From: Bacteroidota bacterium
GTDB lineage: Bacteria > Bacteroidota > Bacteroidia > M30B66
Direction: 5' to 3'
Length of the DNA stretch: 64,000 nt
Assembly (NCBI GenBank): GCA_027483445.1
Contig: JAIXUS010000069.1
Coordinates: forward strand, 1 to 64,000
This document shows positions 1 through 8,705 of this stretch, piece by piece (position 1 is the stretch's first letter; each line of letters begins with the position of its first letter). The translations under genes and the position numbers were made by a program. The notes beneath the pieces were generated by a model, which ran no database searches, was not told where the DNA came from, and worked only from the letters and a program-made list of their open reading frames with translations.

Positions 1-1269
1 ACTATTGATGTGGAGGTAAATGGCGGAACACCGCCCTACTCGATTGTATGGGCAGATACCAGCACCCTTGCCAATCCCTTTAACCGGCAAAATTTGGGAG
101 GTCGATTTTACAGCTATACAATTACAGACGCTAACCTTTGTAAAGTAAAGGGCTTTGTAGAGCTTACCGAGCCTAAGCGAAGAGGCTGGCAATTGAGCGG
201 AAACGCGGAGATTAATGCCAACGAGCAGTATTTAGGCACCAACGACAGCAGCAGCTTTGTAGTAAAGACAAATGCCACGACGGCTTTAAAAATTAATGCA
301 GAAGGCAAAGTAGGCTTGGGCACAGAGCCCAATGCTGCACGCTTAAACGTTGCGGGCGATGTAGAAGGCAGCGGCGGCTTAAAATTGCCAAACCTTAATC
401 AGTTTAACGACACGAATCTGCAAGCCATGCAAAACCTGCGGCTGTTAGCGATGCAGGATGATGGAACGATGTTGAAATTGGGTACTCAATTCCCGGTCGC
501 AGATCTCTTTCCCGGACAGGGTTGTAAACTTACTCAAGACGGGGCTTATATTTCGCAGTGGAAATACCAAGCCGGAAATCCATCTTTGGCTACCATTGGC
601 ACCACGAATTGTTGGCCACTTGTAGGCATTGGAACTGAAAATCCACTCACCCGACTGCATGTAAATGGCAGCCAGTTTATTAACGGTAGCCTGCAAGTAG
701 GTGGAGTATTCAGCCCAAGTATCTTAAACGATTACCCAATTTTCTTTACACAGCCTACGCAAATTAATACCAACAGTCAAATTGGTTTACACATCAAAAA
801 TCGGCAGGAAAACGATTTTGGTTATGCCGCAATCATCGAGGTAGACAGAAATAAAACCAAAGCCATTTCAGTACAAAACACAAGCAGTAGTGGTAATGAA
901 ACTTTTCTAGTGTATGGGGATGGGACTACGGTGATTGGGAATGATGCTGCCAATCCGGTTACGCCAGATAAAGAGACCCTACTTGCTGTTCAGGGGTCAA
1001 TCTCATCGAGAGGGGTTAGGGTTACAGAAGGAATTTTTCCAGATTATGTTTTCAGTCCTAATTATCCTAAGCCCAATATAGAATTTATCAAAGGATATGT
1101 TTCAAAATACAAACACTTACCCGGAGTCATGAGTGAAGAAGAGGTTAAGGCAATGGATGGATTTGAATTGGGTGCTCTTGCAATCCAAAGTCTTGAAAAA
1201 ATAGAGGAGTTGTACTTAATTATCTTCCAACTCAATGAGCGAATTTTAGAACTTGAAGCTAAGTACTGA
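1..1269 (+). CDS. SprB-repeat / tail-fibre-like surface protein, 5' truncated by window edge
   Basis: The reading frame is open from base 1, so the true start lies outside the window; the GTG at 10 is only an internal codon. The first visible residues (NGGTPPYSIVW, then YTITDANLC) match the SprB-type repeat found in secreted Bacteroidota adhesins and gliding-motility proteins. The middle holds short GVGTENP-like phrases (KVGLGTEPNAARLNVAGDV and VGIGTENPLTRLHVNG) seen in Bacteroidota tail-fibre-like proteins. The C-terminus (KHLPGVMSEEEV, then IQSLEKIEELYL) is the usual end of that family and is predicted to be a coiled coil. There is no T9SS sorting domain at the end. Probably cell-surface or extracellular; exact role unknown. 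It is followed after 5 nt by the next gene, suggesting one transcript. Confidence 0.7.
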   Translation, partial: TIDVEVNGGTPPYSIVWADTSTLANPFNRQNLGGRFYSYTITDANLCKVKGFVELTEPKRRGWQLSGNAEINANEQYLGTNDSSSFVVKTNATTALKINAEGKVGLGTEPNAARLNVAGDVEGSGGLKLPNLNQFNDTNLQAMQNLRLLAMQDDGTMLKLGTQFPVADLFPGQGCKLTQDGAYISQWKYQAGNPSLATIGTTNCWPLVGIGTENPLTRLHVNGSQFINGSLQVGGVFSPSILNDYPIFFTQPTQINTNSQIGLHIKNRQENDFGYAAIIEVDRNKTKAISVQNTSSSGNETFLVYGDGTTVIGNDAANPVTPDKETLLAVQGSISSRGVRVTEGIFPDYVFSPNYPKPNIEFIKGYVSKYKHLPGVMSEEEVKAMDGFELGALAIQSLEKIEELYLIIFQLNERILELEAKY

Positions 1270-1274
1270 ATCAA

Positions 1275-3137
1275 ATGAAATCTCTAAATATGAAGCCATA
1301 TTTACTCCTAGTCATTCTTGTGGCCACAATTTTAAAGTTGTCAGGTCAGAACATTATTAAAAACGGAGACTTTGAAATGATTAGACCTGGCCAAACTTTT
1401 CCCAATGGAAATGAATTTGCCCAATTTAACAAACTGCAATTTTGGGAATCAAGAACAAGTGAAGATTTAAACCCAAACCCTGACCTTTTTGAGTTCTCTC
1501 ATTCGCCGGACTGGGTTTACGAAAATAAGGGGTCTGCTCCAAATCAAGGGGTTGCGCTACCTGCAAAATTTGGCAACGGAATGATTGCCATGTATGAGCA
1601 TGAACTTATACAACAAGATATAGGAAACCAAGTTGAATTTGGTAAAAAATATCAGCTATCATTTTATTATTATATCGGAAAATCAAGTATCCTTGAGGAT
1701 TATGACTTCTCAAATACAGTTCTAAAAATTTATTTAGCAAAGCATAAATTGAAATATAAAGATGAAATTGGTGACCAAAACATGGGTGATATTTGTACAG
1801 AGGACTACACATCTTATCAATCTCCATTAAGCGAAGAGCCTGAAAAGATTCAAATTTGGGAAGATTCAAATTTTACGATTATTCAGGGAGGTACTTATGA
1901 TAACACCAAAAACTGGATAAAATACTCAGTTATTATTGATATTGATCCTCCTGAAGGATGCATTCAGGAAATAGTCCAACCAAACTGCGGCTACAATTGG
2001 TTTGTCTTTGCTTTAGAATCAAAAGAATATATTGACAATCAATCATGTCAAGATGGATATATGTTCATAGACAGGCTCTCGCTGCGGCCAGCCAACGGCT
2101 GTGAAATAGAATGCAGGGATCCGCTAAATAATATTGAGATAAATACCATTAGTCACTACATTTGTCAAGGCGGGGAACTTCATTATGAATCCTCTGGTGA
2201 TGGTGGTTTTTGGGACAACATAAACGATTTTCTTACAGAGCTATTTAATGGATCATCAACCTATCCGGAAGTAGCGTTTGGAGCGAGTATAAAGAATGCA
2301 ATGGGATTTATATTTACAGTTTATTCCGATAATAGCGAAATAATTTATCAAAGACGAGAGTATGATGTAAATGGTTTAAAAGACCCAGGCGAGGAGGATT
2401 ATTGGATTCAATGGAAAGGCGATAATCCATTTCTACAAATGATTTCATGGGAGAGTTACACATTTACAATTGAAGCTTGGAATTGCGAAGATGCTACTGT
2501 TTTTTACGACTATTTAGTATACCTTGGTGTCCCAATAAACATACCATTCAAACCACTTTTAGGTGAGATTTTCGATCATAACTGTTGTCCCAATAGAGTA
2601 TACATTCAGAATAAATTATACACAAATCCCGAAACTGTGCAGGCTGCGACTTCGATCTCCGCTGGGTTTAATGTAAATCCTGATCCTACTGTACCTCAAG
2701 GTAATGTTTCGTTTGTTACGATACCGGGTCAATCTCCAGTTGTAGAATATATAGCACCAAATATTTTTCTAGATAATGGATTCGTTTCAGGGCCAAATTT
2801 TACCGCAACTATTGGCGAATGCGCGCTATATAGTTTCCGTTATGCAGATAGCAATAGAAACGATTTTATTCGGAGTGAAACTTCAAATGAAAATTTTGAC
2901 AATTTAGGATATATCAAAAAACCATATTTTTACCCCAATCCGGTAAGGTCTGGCGATCAAATATACCTTTCTTCGGAAATCGAAAGGGTCGAGGTTTTCA
3001 ACATCAACAACAGCCTAATTGGAGTCTATATAAACACTGGATCACCGGTCACAATTGAAGCTTCCAAAGGTGTTTACTTTGTAAAGATTTATTCAAACCA
3101 AAAAACATGGTACACCCAAAAAATTTGCGTAATTTAA
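1275..3137 (+). CDS. T9SS-exported protein with type A sorting domain
   Basis: 620 aa. A Sec signal peptide is visible (MKPYLLLVILVATILKLSGQ from the internal Met at residue 6; the start at 1275 gives MKSLN upstream of it). After cleavage comes NIIKNGDFE, a common opening of carbohydrate-binding jelly-roll modules in Bacteroidota secreted proteins. The last ~75 residues hold the T9SS type A sorting signature: FYPNPVRSGD, then VEVFNINNSL and a GVYFVKIYS strand. The protein is therefore probably exported through the outer membrane and anchored or released by T9SS. The central 400 residues are not recognised. Base composition is clearly more AT-rich than in the genes beyond 5 kb. The 3' end overlaps the next gene by 31 nt. 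Confidence 0.75.
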   Translation: MKSLNMKPYLLLVILVATILKLSGQNIIKNGDFEMIRPGQTFPNGNEFAQFNKLQFWESRTSEDLNPNPDLFEFSHSPDWVYENKGSAPNQGVALPAKFGNGMIAMYEHELIQQDIGNQVEFGKKYQLSFYYYIGKSSILEDYDFSNTVLKIYLAKHKLKYKDEIGDQNMGDICTEDYTSYQSPLSEEPEKIQIWEDSNFTIIQGGTYDNTKNWIKYSVIIDIDPPEGCIQEIVQPNCGYNWFVFALESKEYIDNQSCQDGYMFIDRLSLRPANGCEIECRDPLNNIEINTISHYICQGGELHYESSGDGGFWDNINDFLTELFNGSSTYPEVAFGASIKNAMGFIFTVYSDNSEIIYQRREYDVNGLKDPGEEDYWIQWKGDNPFLQMISWESYTFTIEAWNCEDATVFYDYLVYLGVPINIPFKPLLGEIFDHNCCPNRVYIQNKLYTNPETVQAATSISAGFNVNPDPTVPQGNVSFVTIPGQSPVVEYIAPNIFLDNGFVSGPNFTATIGECALYSFRYADSNRNDFIRSETSNENFDNLGYIKKPYFYPNPVRSGDQIYLSSEIERVEVFNINNSLIGVYINTGSPVTIEASKGVYFVKIYSNQKTWYTQKICVI

Positions 3138-3820
3138 TACTTGTTTTATTATTTGCTCAACAATTCAATTCAATTGCCCAAAGTGACTCCCTAAAGAATG
3201 TTAGTAGTTTTAGGATGAATATAAATTATCTTAAAAAGTATACTGTAGAAAACAAGTATAGAGAAGTTGCTGATAGCTATCCACTGCCTAATACTAATGG
3301 GACCTTTAATGGTGACTCACTTGCGCGTATTAGACTTGACAGAGGTGTGAGAATAGGCGCCGATTTTAACCTATCTCTTCATAATATAAAATCACTTCGA
3401 AAATTCTCAGTTACCATCGGTTCATGGTATCAATACACAAATAATGAAATCCAATATTTTGCTACCTCAAAGAAAAATGCGAACGGATTTCAACGAAAAA
3501 CCGCTTTAATGAACACAAACAGTCTTTCCTCACTATTTGCCTTAAATTATCTTTATCGTAACTGCGTCAGATTTTCTTTTGGTTTTAATTTGAATTTACT
3601 TCAGAAAAATGAATCTGAGATCACTTACAAGGATGGGCAAGTGATTAAGGGCAGCGATTTTAACCATACGAGTCTTTCATTTTGGTATTCTTGCATTGAA
3701 CTCCCAATATTATTTAAAGATAAACTGTTACTTAGAGCCATAGCGTCATTTGGCCGCTACCAAACTGTTTACGCCGGCTTTGGTCTGGCATATAGAATTA
3801 AATCATTTCAACCAAAATAA
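3107..3820 (+). CDS. outer-membrane beta-barrel-like protein, unknown function
   Basis: 237 aa starting MVHPKN with a hydrophobic leader ending FNSIAQS, a plausible signal peptide. The rest has alternating hydrophobic and polar strands (for example ADFNLSLHNI, FSVTIGSWYQY, VRFSFGFNLNLL, YAGFGLAYRI), suggesting a small barrel in the outer membrane. No family was recognised. Its start lies inside the 3' end of the preceding T9SS gene, in another frame, which suggests translational coupling. It is followed by a lipoprotein gene 7 nt away. It shares the AT-rich composition of its neighbours. Confidence 0.5.
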   Translation: MVHPKNLRNLILVLLFAQQFNSIAQSDSLKNVSSFRMNINYLKKYTVENKYREVADSYPLPNTNGTFNGDSLARIRLDRGVRIGADFNLSLHNIKSLRKFSVTIGSWYQYTNNEIQYFATSKKNANGFQRKTALMNTNSLSSLFALNYLYRNCVRFSFGFNLNLLQKNESEITYKDGQVIKGSDFNHTSLSFWYSCIELPILFKDKLLLRAIASFGRYQTVYAGFGLAYRIKSFQPK

Positions 3821-3827
3821 TAAAACA

Positions 3828-4391
3828 ATGAAAACCTTATTTGGCCAATTTTTAATTACGATTATAACGGTTTTTCTTGGATCATGCTACAAGAATGAAT
3901 TAAAAGAGTATGTTCCGTCTAAAGTAGAAACAGCGCGCGATTTATTTTATAAAATTCCTGGTTTGTATCAGGTAAGCGATACGAATTTAAATTACAGCTA
4001 CACGATGCGTGTAGCATTTTTCCCAGATACATTAAGGATAAATAATGTTATTGTTGAACGTAGAGATTGCGTTGGTGTGTTTAATTTTGATAATCAATTC
4101 GATAGTGTGTTTTTTAAATATGAAAACTTGACATTGTCAAGCATATCAAAAAGACCCGTATTACTTACGGGATATTATATCGAGAATGAAGTTAAATCAG
4201 ATGGAAGTCGATGGAAGATAATTCGGGACATTCCAAATAACCTTAATGAGTCAGAGATAGATAAATTTGGTTGGAACAACGGAGAAATGTGGTTTAGCTT
4301 TCGGTTAATTAATATAAATTACTATGTGGAAGATGGGGTTCCGTTTGGTGATACGATTAAATTTCAAAGAGCAGTGAGAATTGGTGATTGA
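3828..4391 (+). CDS. lipoprotein of unknown function
   Basis: 187 aa from the ATG at 3828. An upstream in-frame ATG at 3750 exists but lies inside the previous gene. The 3828 start gives a clean lipoprotein leader, MKTLFGQFLITIITVFLGSC, with Cys at residue 20 as the lipid-modified residue. The mature part is short, with no catalytic motif or known domain seen. It probably sits in the periplasm or on the outer membrane and may work with the barrel-like protein encoded just upstream. Last gene of the AT-rich left block. Confidence 0.55.
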   Translation: MKTLFGQFLITIITVFLGSCYKNELKEYVPSKVETARDLFYKIPGLYQVSDTNLNYSYTMRVAFFPDTLRINNVIVERRDCVGVFNFDNQFDSVFFKYENLTLSSISKRPVLLTGYYIENEVKSDGSRWKIIRDIPNNLNESEIDKFGWNNGEMWFSFRLININYYVEDGVPFGDTIKFQRAVRIGD

Positions 4392-5093
4392 GTATGTAAA
4401 AGAGAAAGCCTTGAACTCTATTCGCAGCACCATAGGTAACCTATGGATTTTGCCTTGCTTGTAATTCAAACCTGCTTGGTTTAACACAATTACGTAACTT
4501 TTATTAATGAAAAACCGGCGGAAGCATCAAGATTGCATACCCTCAAAAAAGCGATTAAAGAACGATCTTCACAACTTAGTGTTGCGCGTTCCGATTGAAG
4601 TGAGGGTAAACAGGGCTTACTGGAAAACACTCAATAGTTTTATTGCTAGCTTTAGCCTCTGTTTGAATTAGACCTCGTACAAGGGTTTTTAGTCGTGCTT
4701 TTGAAAATCCATGCACGCTTAAATTCGTGGAGTTCAATTTTTCGTTAGACAGAAATACAGCATCTGCTTCGTTGCCCGCGGCTCGCATCTGCTGCATTTC
4801 TTACTTTTTCAGTGAACCCAAAATAGATGGAAATAAAAATTCCGCAAAGCATGGATTTGGGTGGAGAATAAGGCAGAAATACAATTTCCGCCTAACGAAC
4901 AACGAGCTAAATCATCAATTGAGCGGCATTTGTAAAGCTGCTCTCTAATCTCTCCGCTGGACAGAGACGATGCTGTAGTGGTAAAACGGGTATTATTGGC
5001 CAAATGGCGGAAATGCAATTTCCGCCGAACTCAGAAAATCCAATTTCCGCAGAGCTCTTGGATACTGAACGATAACTCTGAATAAATGGGTGT
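4392..5093. other. intergenic region holding short repeats, no supported gene
   Basis: About 700 bases between the left AT-rich block and the thiamine-receptor gene. It opens with a small hairpin CCATAGG-TAA-CCTATGG at 4430-4446, which might end the left operon, though its T-run is weak. It then holds a dispersed repeat (4611-4790) and several GGCGGAAAT/ATTTCCGCC palindromes. An open frame of 73 codons on the minus strand (4576-4797) lies within the dispersed repeat; I do not call it a gene. Confidence 0.6.
4611..4790 (-). repeat. dispersed repeat family R1, copy 1
   Basis: Read on the minus strand, this stretch aligns with 20109-20264 on the plus strand and, more weakly, with 31046-31111. 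Shared blocks include GCCGCGGGCAACGAAGCAGA, TAACGAAAAATTGAAC, TGGATTTTCAAAAGC and, at the far end, AGTAAGCCCT. Copy 1 keeps an open frame across the block and copy 2 does not. It looks like a decayed gene fragment or a conserved non-coding element. Confidence 0.65.
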
Positions 5094-5120
5094 AAAAAAG
5101 GCGGAAATACAATTTCCGCC
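4872..5120. repeat. cluster of three near-perfect 21-base palindromes plus a half copy
   Basis: Palindromes of the form GGCGGAAAT-N3-ATTTCCGCC lie at 4872-4892 (one mismatch), 5006-5026 and 5100-5120, with a half copy CAATTTCCGC at 5041. Two are followed by TAACGA. A related hairpin (AGCGGAATT/AATTCCGCT) lies at 25711-25733. The last copy doubles as the terminator of the gene on its right. Confidence 0.8.
5094..5120 (-). terminator. rho-independent terminator of the TonB receptor gene
   Basis: On the minus strand the stem GGCGGAAAT, loop TGT, stem ATTTCCGCC is followed directly by TTTTTT, 22 bases after the receptor stop codon. Stem and T-run are both visible. Confidence 0.75.
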
Positions 5121-5142
5121 TAACGACTTTCCGACAAACCCC

Positions 5143-7575
5143 TTAAATCTCAAAACGAAGCATTACCATGAAGTTTCTGCCGGCCTGCGGATAGAGGTAA
5201 TTGAAATTCAACCGTTGCCCGCCGCTGAGCCCTGAGAACGTGTATCCATTGGGTGCGTATAAAGCATCGAACACATTGGCCACCAGAAAAGAAAGCTGCA
5301 TACGTCGCCGGTTGCGAAGATCAAAATCGGTCGACAGGCGCATGTCGCTCACATAAAAGGCATCGAGTTTACGCTCCTCCGAGCCTGTATTGTCGAGATA
5401 CTGTTCGCCTACATACTTGTGCATCCATTGCAACAACAGCCATGAGCTTGGTTTCCAGGTGAATGAACCGGCACCCACAGCAGCCGGTGAAAAGGCGATG
5501 GGTGTATTGGTATAGTTGAACTGTACCTGACCGCCATTGTCGTAATCATCCACAAACTCGGTAAAGGCCACCACGCGGTTGTCCGACAAAGCCAGGTTTG
5601 CGGCCACATCAAAGGTTTTTGCCACATTCCACTCCATTTCCAGCTCCAATCCAGCCCGGTAGCTTTCGGGAATGTTCACACGGTTGTAGGCCCCAACATC
5701 GTTCACGGCTCCGGTTAACACCAGTGCGTCTTTGTAGGCCATGTAATAGGCGGTGGCTCCCCACTTCCAGCGCCCGCCCTGGTAGCGGTAACCCAATTCA
5801 AAATCGTTCATACGCTCAGGGCGCGGCCGGCTTTCGACCGACGACTGCGTGAAATCGTCGCGCACCGGCTCGCGCTGGGCCACACTCCAAGAGGCAAACA
5901 CGCGGTGCTTGTCGCTGATATTCCACGTGAGGCCCGCCTTGGGATTGAAAAACGAGAGTGCAACATCTTGTTGTACCGATTCAAGCAGGTTGTTAAAACC
6001 CAGGAAGCTGTAATTGATCCAACGTTGCTGCAGGTCGGCAAACAGGCTAAGCCTCGAAGTAAGATCGTAGTTCGCTTTGAGGTAAACGTTCACATCGGTT
6101 TTTACTGCGTCATTGTCGTAATAGCGCCAATTGAGCGGCAATGCGCCCCCAAACTGAGCCCAGATTACTTCGCCGAAGTGCGCCCCTTCATACCGATTGG
6201 CCCCTCCACCCAGAATTACCCGCCAACGCGAAGTGGGTGTCCAGGTTGCAGAATACACCACGCCGTAGAAGTGGTTATCGAGCCAGCGGCGGCGAATTAG
6301 GTCGCTTTGCGTGATGGTATCGGCCGGAACCATGGTAGAATCGTTTAACGGAATGGAGCCCACCGGGTAAGGACCAACGCCGTAGCTGGCCAGGTCGTCT
6401 TGCTGACGATACTGCTCAAAATAGCCACGACCGCGGGTGTAGTGCAAGGCCGCGTGCAATTGCAACTTCCGTGATGCCTGATGGGTGGCAAAGAACTGAT
6501 AGTGGTCTTGTTGGTAATTGTCGGTTTCGTTGTCGTAGAACTGCTCTTTTCCGTCGGGACTAAAATAAAGTCCGGCCGGGTTGTAGCGCGGATTGGTCGA
6601 CAATGAATCCTGAGGCACTCCGTACCAGGCTTGATAGGTGGTTTCGCGGCCTGAAAACACGTTGGCCCTCAGGGTAGTTTTTTTGCCATACCAGGCCCCG
6701 GAAACGAAGAACGATTTAAGGTCGGAGGAGGCCCGCTCAATGAATCCGTCGGAGGTAATCTTGCTCAGGCGTACGTCGAACGTAAATCCGTTCACGAGTC
6801 CCGTTCCGGCCTCAAAGGTGTTGCGTAGGGTATTAAATGAGCCCGCCGAGCCGGTATATGCGGCGTATGGAGTTCCGCGAAAGGTATTGGTTTGCATATT
6901 GAGCGTTGCGCCGAAAGCACCGGCTCCGTTGGTTGATGTACCCGCCCCGCGCTGGAGCTGAATGGAACTCACCGAAGAGGCAAAATCGGGCATATTCACC
7001 CAAAACAATCCATGCGATTCCGCATCGTTCATCGGAATTCCATTCACCGTAACATTGATGCGTGTTGGATCGGAGCCCCGAACGCGAATTCCGGTATAAC
7101 CCACGCCGGCGCCGGCATCGGAGTTCACCACCACGCCGGGCTGGTTGTTCAGCAAGAAGGGGAGATCCTGCCCGAAGTTGCGACTGCGAATTTCTTCCAG
7201 TTCCATGGTCGTGTAGGCCATCGCCGATTTGTCATCGGCCCGCGTGGCCGAAATCACCACCTCATCGGTGAGAAATGTTCTGGGCTGGAGAAAAATCACC
7301 AAACCTTTCGAAGGCGGCTCAAGGAGCGAAACCGAACTGCGGTAGCGCTGGTAACCAAGCATTTGAACAATAACCGTTACAACGGCCGGTTTGATATCGC
7401 GGATGTAAAACTGCCCGTCTGCATCGCTGATCGTTTGGTTAAACGAACCCTCAACCGAAACGGCGGCGCCGGCCACAGGTTGGTTGTTTTCATCGCGAAT
7501 GCTTCCGCGAAGGGTGTGCTGTGCCGTTAAGGCGGTGGCCATCAACAGGCCGGTGACTAAAAACAATGTACGCAT
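5143..7575 (-). CDS. TonB-dependent outer-membrane receptor, probable thiamine-compound importer
   Basis: 810 aa. Signal peptide (MRTLFLVTGLLMATALTAQ), a carboxypeptidase-regulatory-like domain at about residues 20-105 (HTLRGSIRDENNQPVAGAAV), a TonB plug at about 110-230 (GVGYTGIRVRGSDPTRINVT, VNGIPMNDAESHG, QRGAGTSTNGAGAFGA) and a long C-terminal barrel ending FMVMLRFEI with the usual terminal aromatic pattern. It belongs to the iron-complex/vitamin class of active transporters powered by TonB-ExbBD. The substrate is inferred from the TPP riboswitch in its leader (7645-7746): TPP-controlled receptors of Bacteroidota are known as candidate thiamine transporters. No inner-membrane thiamine transporter or kinase gene follows it; a terminator ends the unit right after the stop. 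Confidence 0.88.
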   Translation of the reverse strand: MRTLFLVTGLLMATALTAQHTLRGSIRDENNQPVAGAAVSVEGSFNQTISDADGQFYIRDIKPAVVTVIVQMLGYQRYRSSVSLLEPPSKGLVIFLQPRTFLTDEVVISATRADDKSAMAYTTMELEEIRSRNFGQDLPFLLNNQPGVVVNSDAGAGVGYTGIRVRGSDPTRINVTVNGIPMNDAESHGLFWVNMPDFASSVSSIQLQRGAGTSTNGAGAFGATLNMQTNTFRGTPYAAYTGSAGSFNTLRNTFEAGTGLVNGFTFDVRLSKITSDGFIERASSDLKSFFVSGAWYGKKTTLRANVFSGRETTYQAWYGVPQDSLSTNPRYNPAGLYFSPDGKEQFYDNETDNYQQDHYQFFATHQASRKLQLHAALHYTRGRGYFEQYRQQDDLASYGVGPYPVGSIPLNDSTMVPADTITQSDLIRRRWLDNHFYGVVYSATWTPTSRWRVILGGGANRYEGAHFGEVIWAQFGGALPLNWRYYDNDAVKTDVNVYLKANYDLTSRLSLFADLQQRWINYSFLGFNNLLESVQQDVALSFFNPKAGLTWNISDKHRVFASWSVAQREPVRDDFTQSSVESRPRPERMNDFELGYRYQGGRWKWGATAYYMAYKDALVLTGAVNDVGAYNRVNIPESYRAGLELEMEWNVAKTFDVAANLALSDNRVVAFTEFVDDYDNGGQVQFNYTNTPIAFSPAAVGAGSFTWKPSSWLLLQWMHKYVGEQYLDNTGSEERKLDAFYVSDMRLSTDFDLRNRRRMQLSFLVANVFDALYAPNGYTFSGLSGGQRLNFNYLYPQAGRNFMVMLRFEI

Positions 7576-7644
7576 CGCTGTAAAGTGTTTAAACCGTTAC
7601 AACGGACGTGCAGGGGCCGGCAAATCCGACAAATATGAACTTCA

Positions 7645-7746
7645 TACCTTACCTCCCTACGCCGGCATTACCCGGATCAGGTTCGCTCCGAATGTCAATT
7701 CGGAAAAGGGTATAATCTCAGTCCCGAATTACTCCGAGACACCCCT
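7645..7746 (-). promoter_or_regulatory. TPP (thiamine pyrophosphate) riboswitch
   Basis: Read on the minus strand, the conserved THI-element pieces appear in order: GGGGTGTC, then ACTGAGAT followed by ACCCTT, a variable stem, then GAACCTGATCCGGGTAATGC and CGTAGGGAGG. These are the pyrimidine-sensor and pyrophosphate-sensor cores of the TPP riboswitch. It ends about 70 bases before the receptor start codon, so control could be on translation or termination. It is expected to switch the receptor off when TPP is plentiful. Confidence 0.93.
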
Positions 7747-7757
7747 TGAAGACGGGG

Positions 7758-7790
7758 CAAATATACAAAGTGAATTGAAAGTGTCATCAA
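7758..7790 (-). promoter_or_regulatory. Bacteroidota-type promoter upstream of the TPP riboswitch
   Basis: The minus strand shows a TATATTTG box (plus-strand 7758-7765), an exact match to the TAnnTTTG -7 consensus. A TTG (plus-strand 7788-7790) lies 22 bases further upstream. Transcription would begin just before the riboswitch. Confidence 0.6.
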
Positions 7791-7842
7791 GCAGCATCAG
7801 AATGTAGCTTTTGCCGCTCCGCGGATGGCCTGCCGGGTAGCC

Positions 7843-8343
7843 TTAATCTTCTCCTTCGTCGCCGGCCGCGTCGGATTGATGTTGTTTGTCGAGTTTAAGC
7901 AAGCGCTTTCGGAAGCTCTTTTCTTTTTTCCCTAAACTCTCAAAAAAGGCCTGCTCGGTCTCATTGAAATTGGGAACCGCCGCTTTCAGCGTTTCCATGC
8001 CTTTGTTGGTGATAAACAACGAGCGCGAGCGTGTGTCGGAGTGGTGGGCATGACGTTCAACGAGCTTGCGTTCCTCGAGCGTTCGCAGCACCTTCGACAC
8101 CATCATTTTATCGCAGTCTGATTCTTTGGCCAGGCGCACCTGAGTGATGGCGCCGGCCTGCTGAGCATTCAGCCCGGCCATGGTTTGAAGCAATAAGAAC
8201 TGCACGTGCGTGATTCCGGCCTTTTCGAGCGACTCCCGCATTTTACGTTGCCAAATATTGCTCAGTTTCCACAGCAGAAAGCCGGCGCTTTCGGCCGGAT
8301 TGTCGAAGGCTAATTCAAAATCGGGGGTTAGTCGTTTTTTCAT
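7843..8343 (-). CDS. MarR-family transcriptional regulator
   Basis: 166 aa. Winged-helix MarR architecture: a helical N-terminus (AGFLLWKLSNIWQRKMRESL), then VQFLLLQTMAGL, a recognition-helix region VRLAKESDCDKMMVSKVLRT, and the wing LEERKLVERHAHHSDTRSRS with the family's typical D-x-R-x-R. A charged coiled C-terminal tail follows. It probably binds DNA as a dimer and responds to a small ligand. It is the last gene of a minus-strand run namZ-like, csaA-like, marR (2 nt from the csaA-like gene), so it may control this operon or a distant target; the ligand cannot be told. Confidence 0.85.
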   Translation of the reverse strand: MKKRLTPDFELAFDNPAESAGFLLWKLSNIWQRKMRESLEKAGITHVQFLLLQTMAGLNAQQAGAITQVRLAKESDCDKMMVSKVLRTLEERKLVERHAHHSDTRSRSLFITNKGMETLKAAVPNFNETEQAFFESLGKKEKSFRKRLLKLDKQHQSDAAGDEGED

Positions 8344-8345
8344 AC

Positions 8346-8705
8346 TCAGGCAATGCGGCTTCCAGGTTCAACGGGAACATCAGGGCGCAGTAAAACTACA
8401 TCACCTTCGTCCCGACCAAGCGCGCCCAAAACTAAGCATTCCGATACAAAGCCTGCAATGCGTTTGGGCGCGAAATTTACCACCCCAACAACTTGGGTTC
8501 CTACAAGTGTATCTACACTGTAACGAACGGTAATTTGCGCCGACGACTGTTTGATTCCCAATTCACCAAAGTCAATCCACAGCTGAATCGCCGGTTTTTT
8601 GGCCTCTTCAAAAATCCGGGCCTTCACCACAGTACCCACGCGAATGTCGAGTGCTGCGAAATGAGAAAAATCGGCTGTTAAACCCGATTGGTCATCACTC
8701 TTCAT
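8346..8705 (-). CDS. csaA: tRNA-binding domain protein, CsaA-like
   Basis: 119 aa. Whole-length match to the stand-alone OB-fold tRNA-binding protein CsaA: FAALDIRVGTVVKA opens the OB fold, followed by KPAIQLWIDFGELGIKQSSA, TLVGTQVVGVVNF, and the closing SECLVLGA. The family resembles the C-terminal dimer domain of methionyl-tRNA synthetase and has been described as a tRNA-binding or chaperone-like protein; its cell role is not settled. It overlaps the upstream muramidase gene by 11 nt. Confidence 0.85.
   Translation of the reverse strand: MKSDDQSGLTADFSHFAALDIRVGTVVKARIFEEAKKPAIQLWIDFGELGIKQSSAQITVRYSVDTLVGTQVVGVVNFAPKRIAGFVSECLVLGALGRDEGDVVLLRPDVPVEPGSRIA

Noticed and set aside
4576-4797. 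73-codon frame on the minus strand
   Set aside because: Entirely within dispersed repeat R1; the homologous copy at 20109 has stops, so coding is not supported though kept as a finding.
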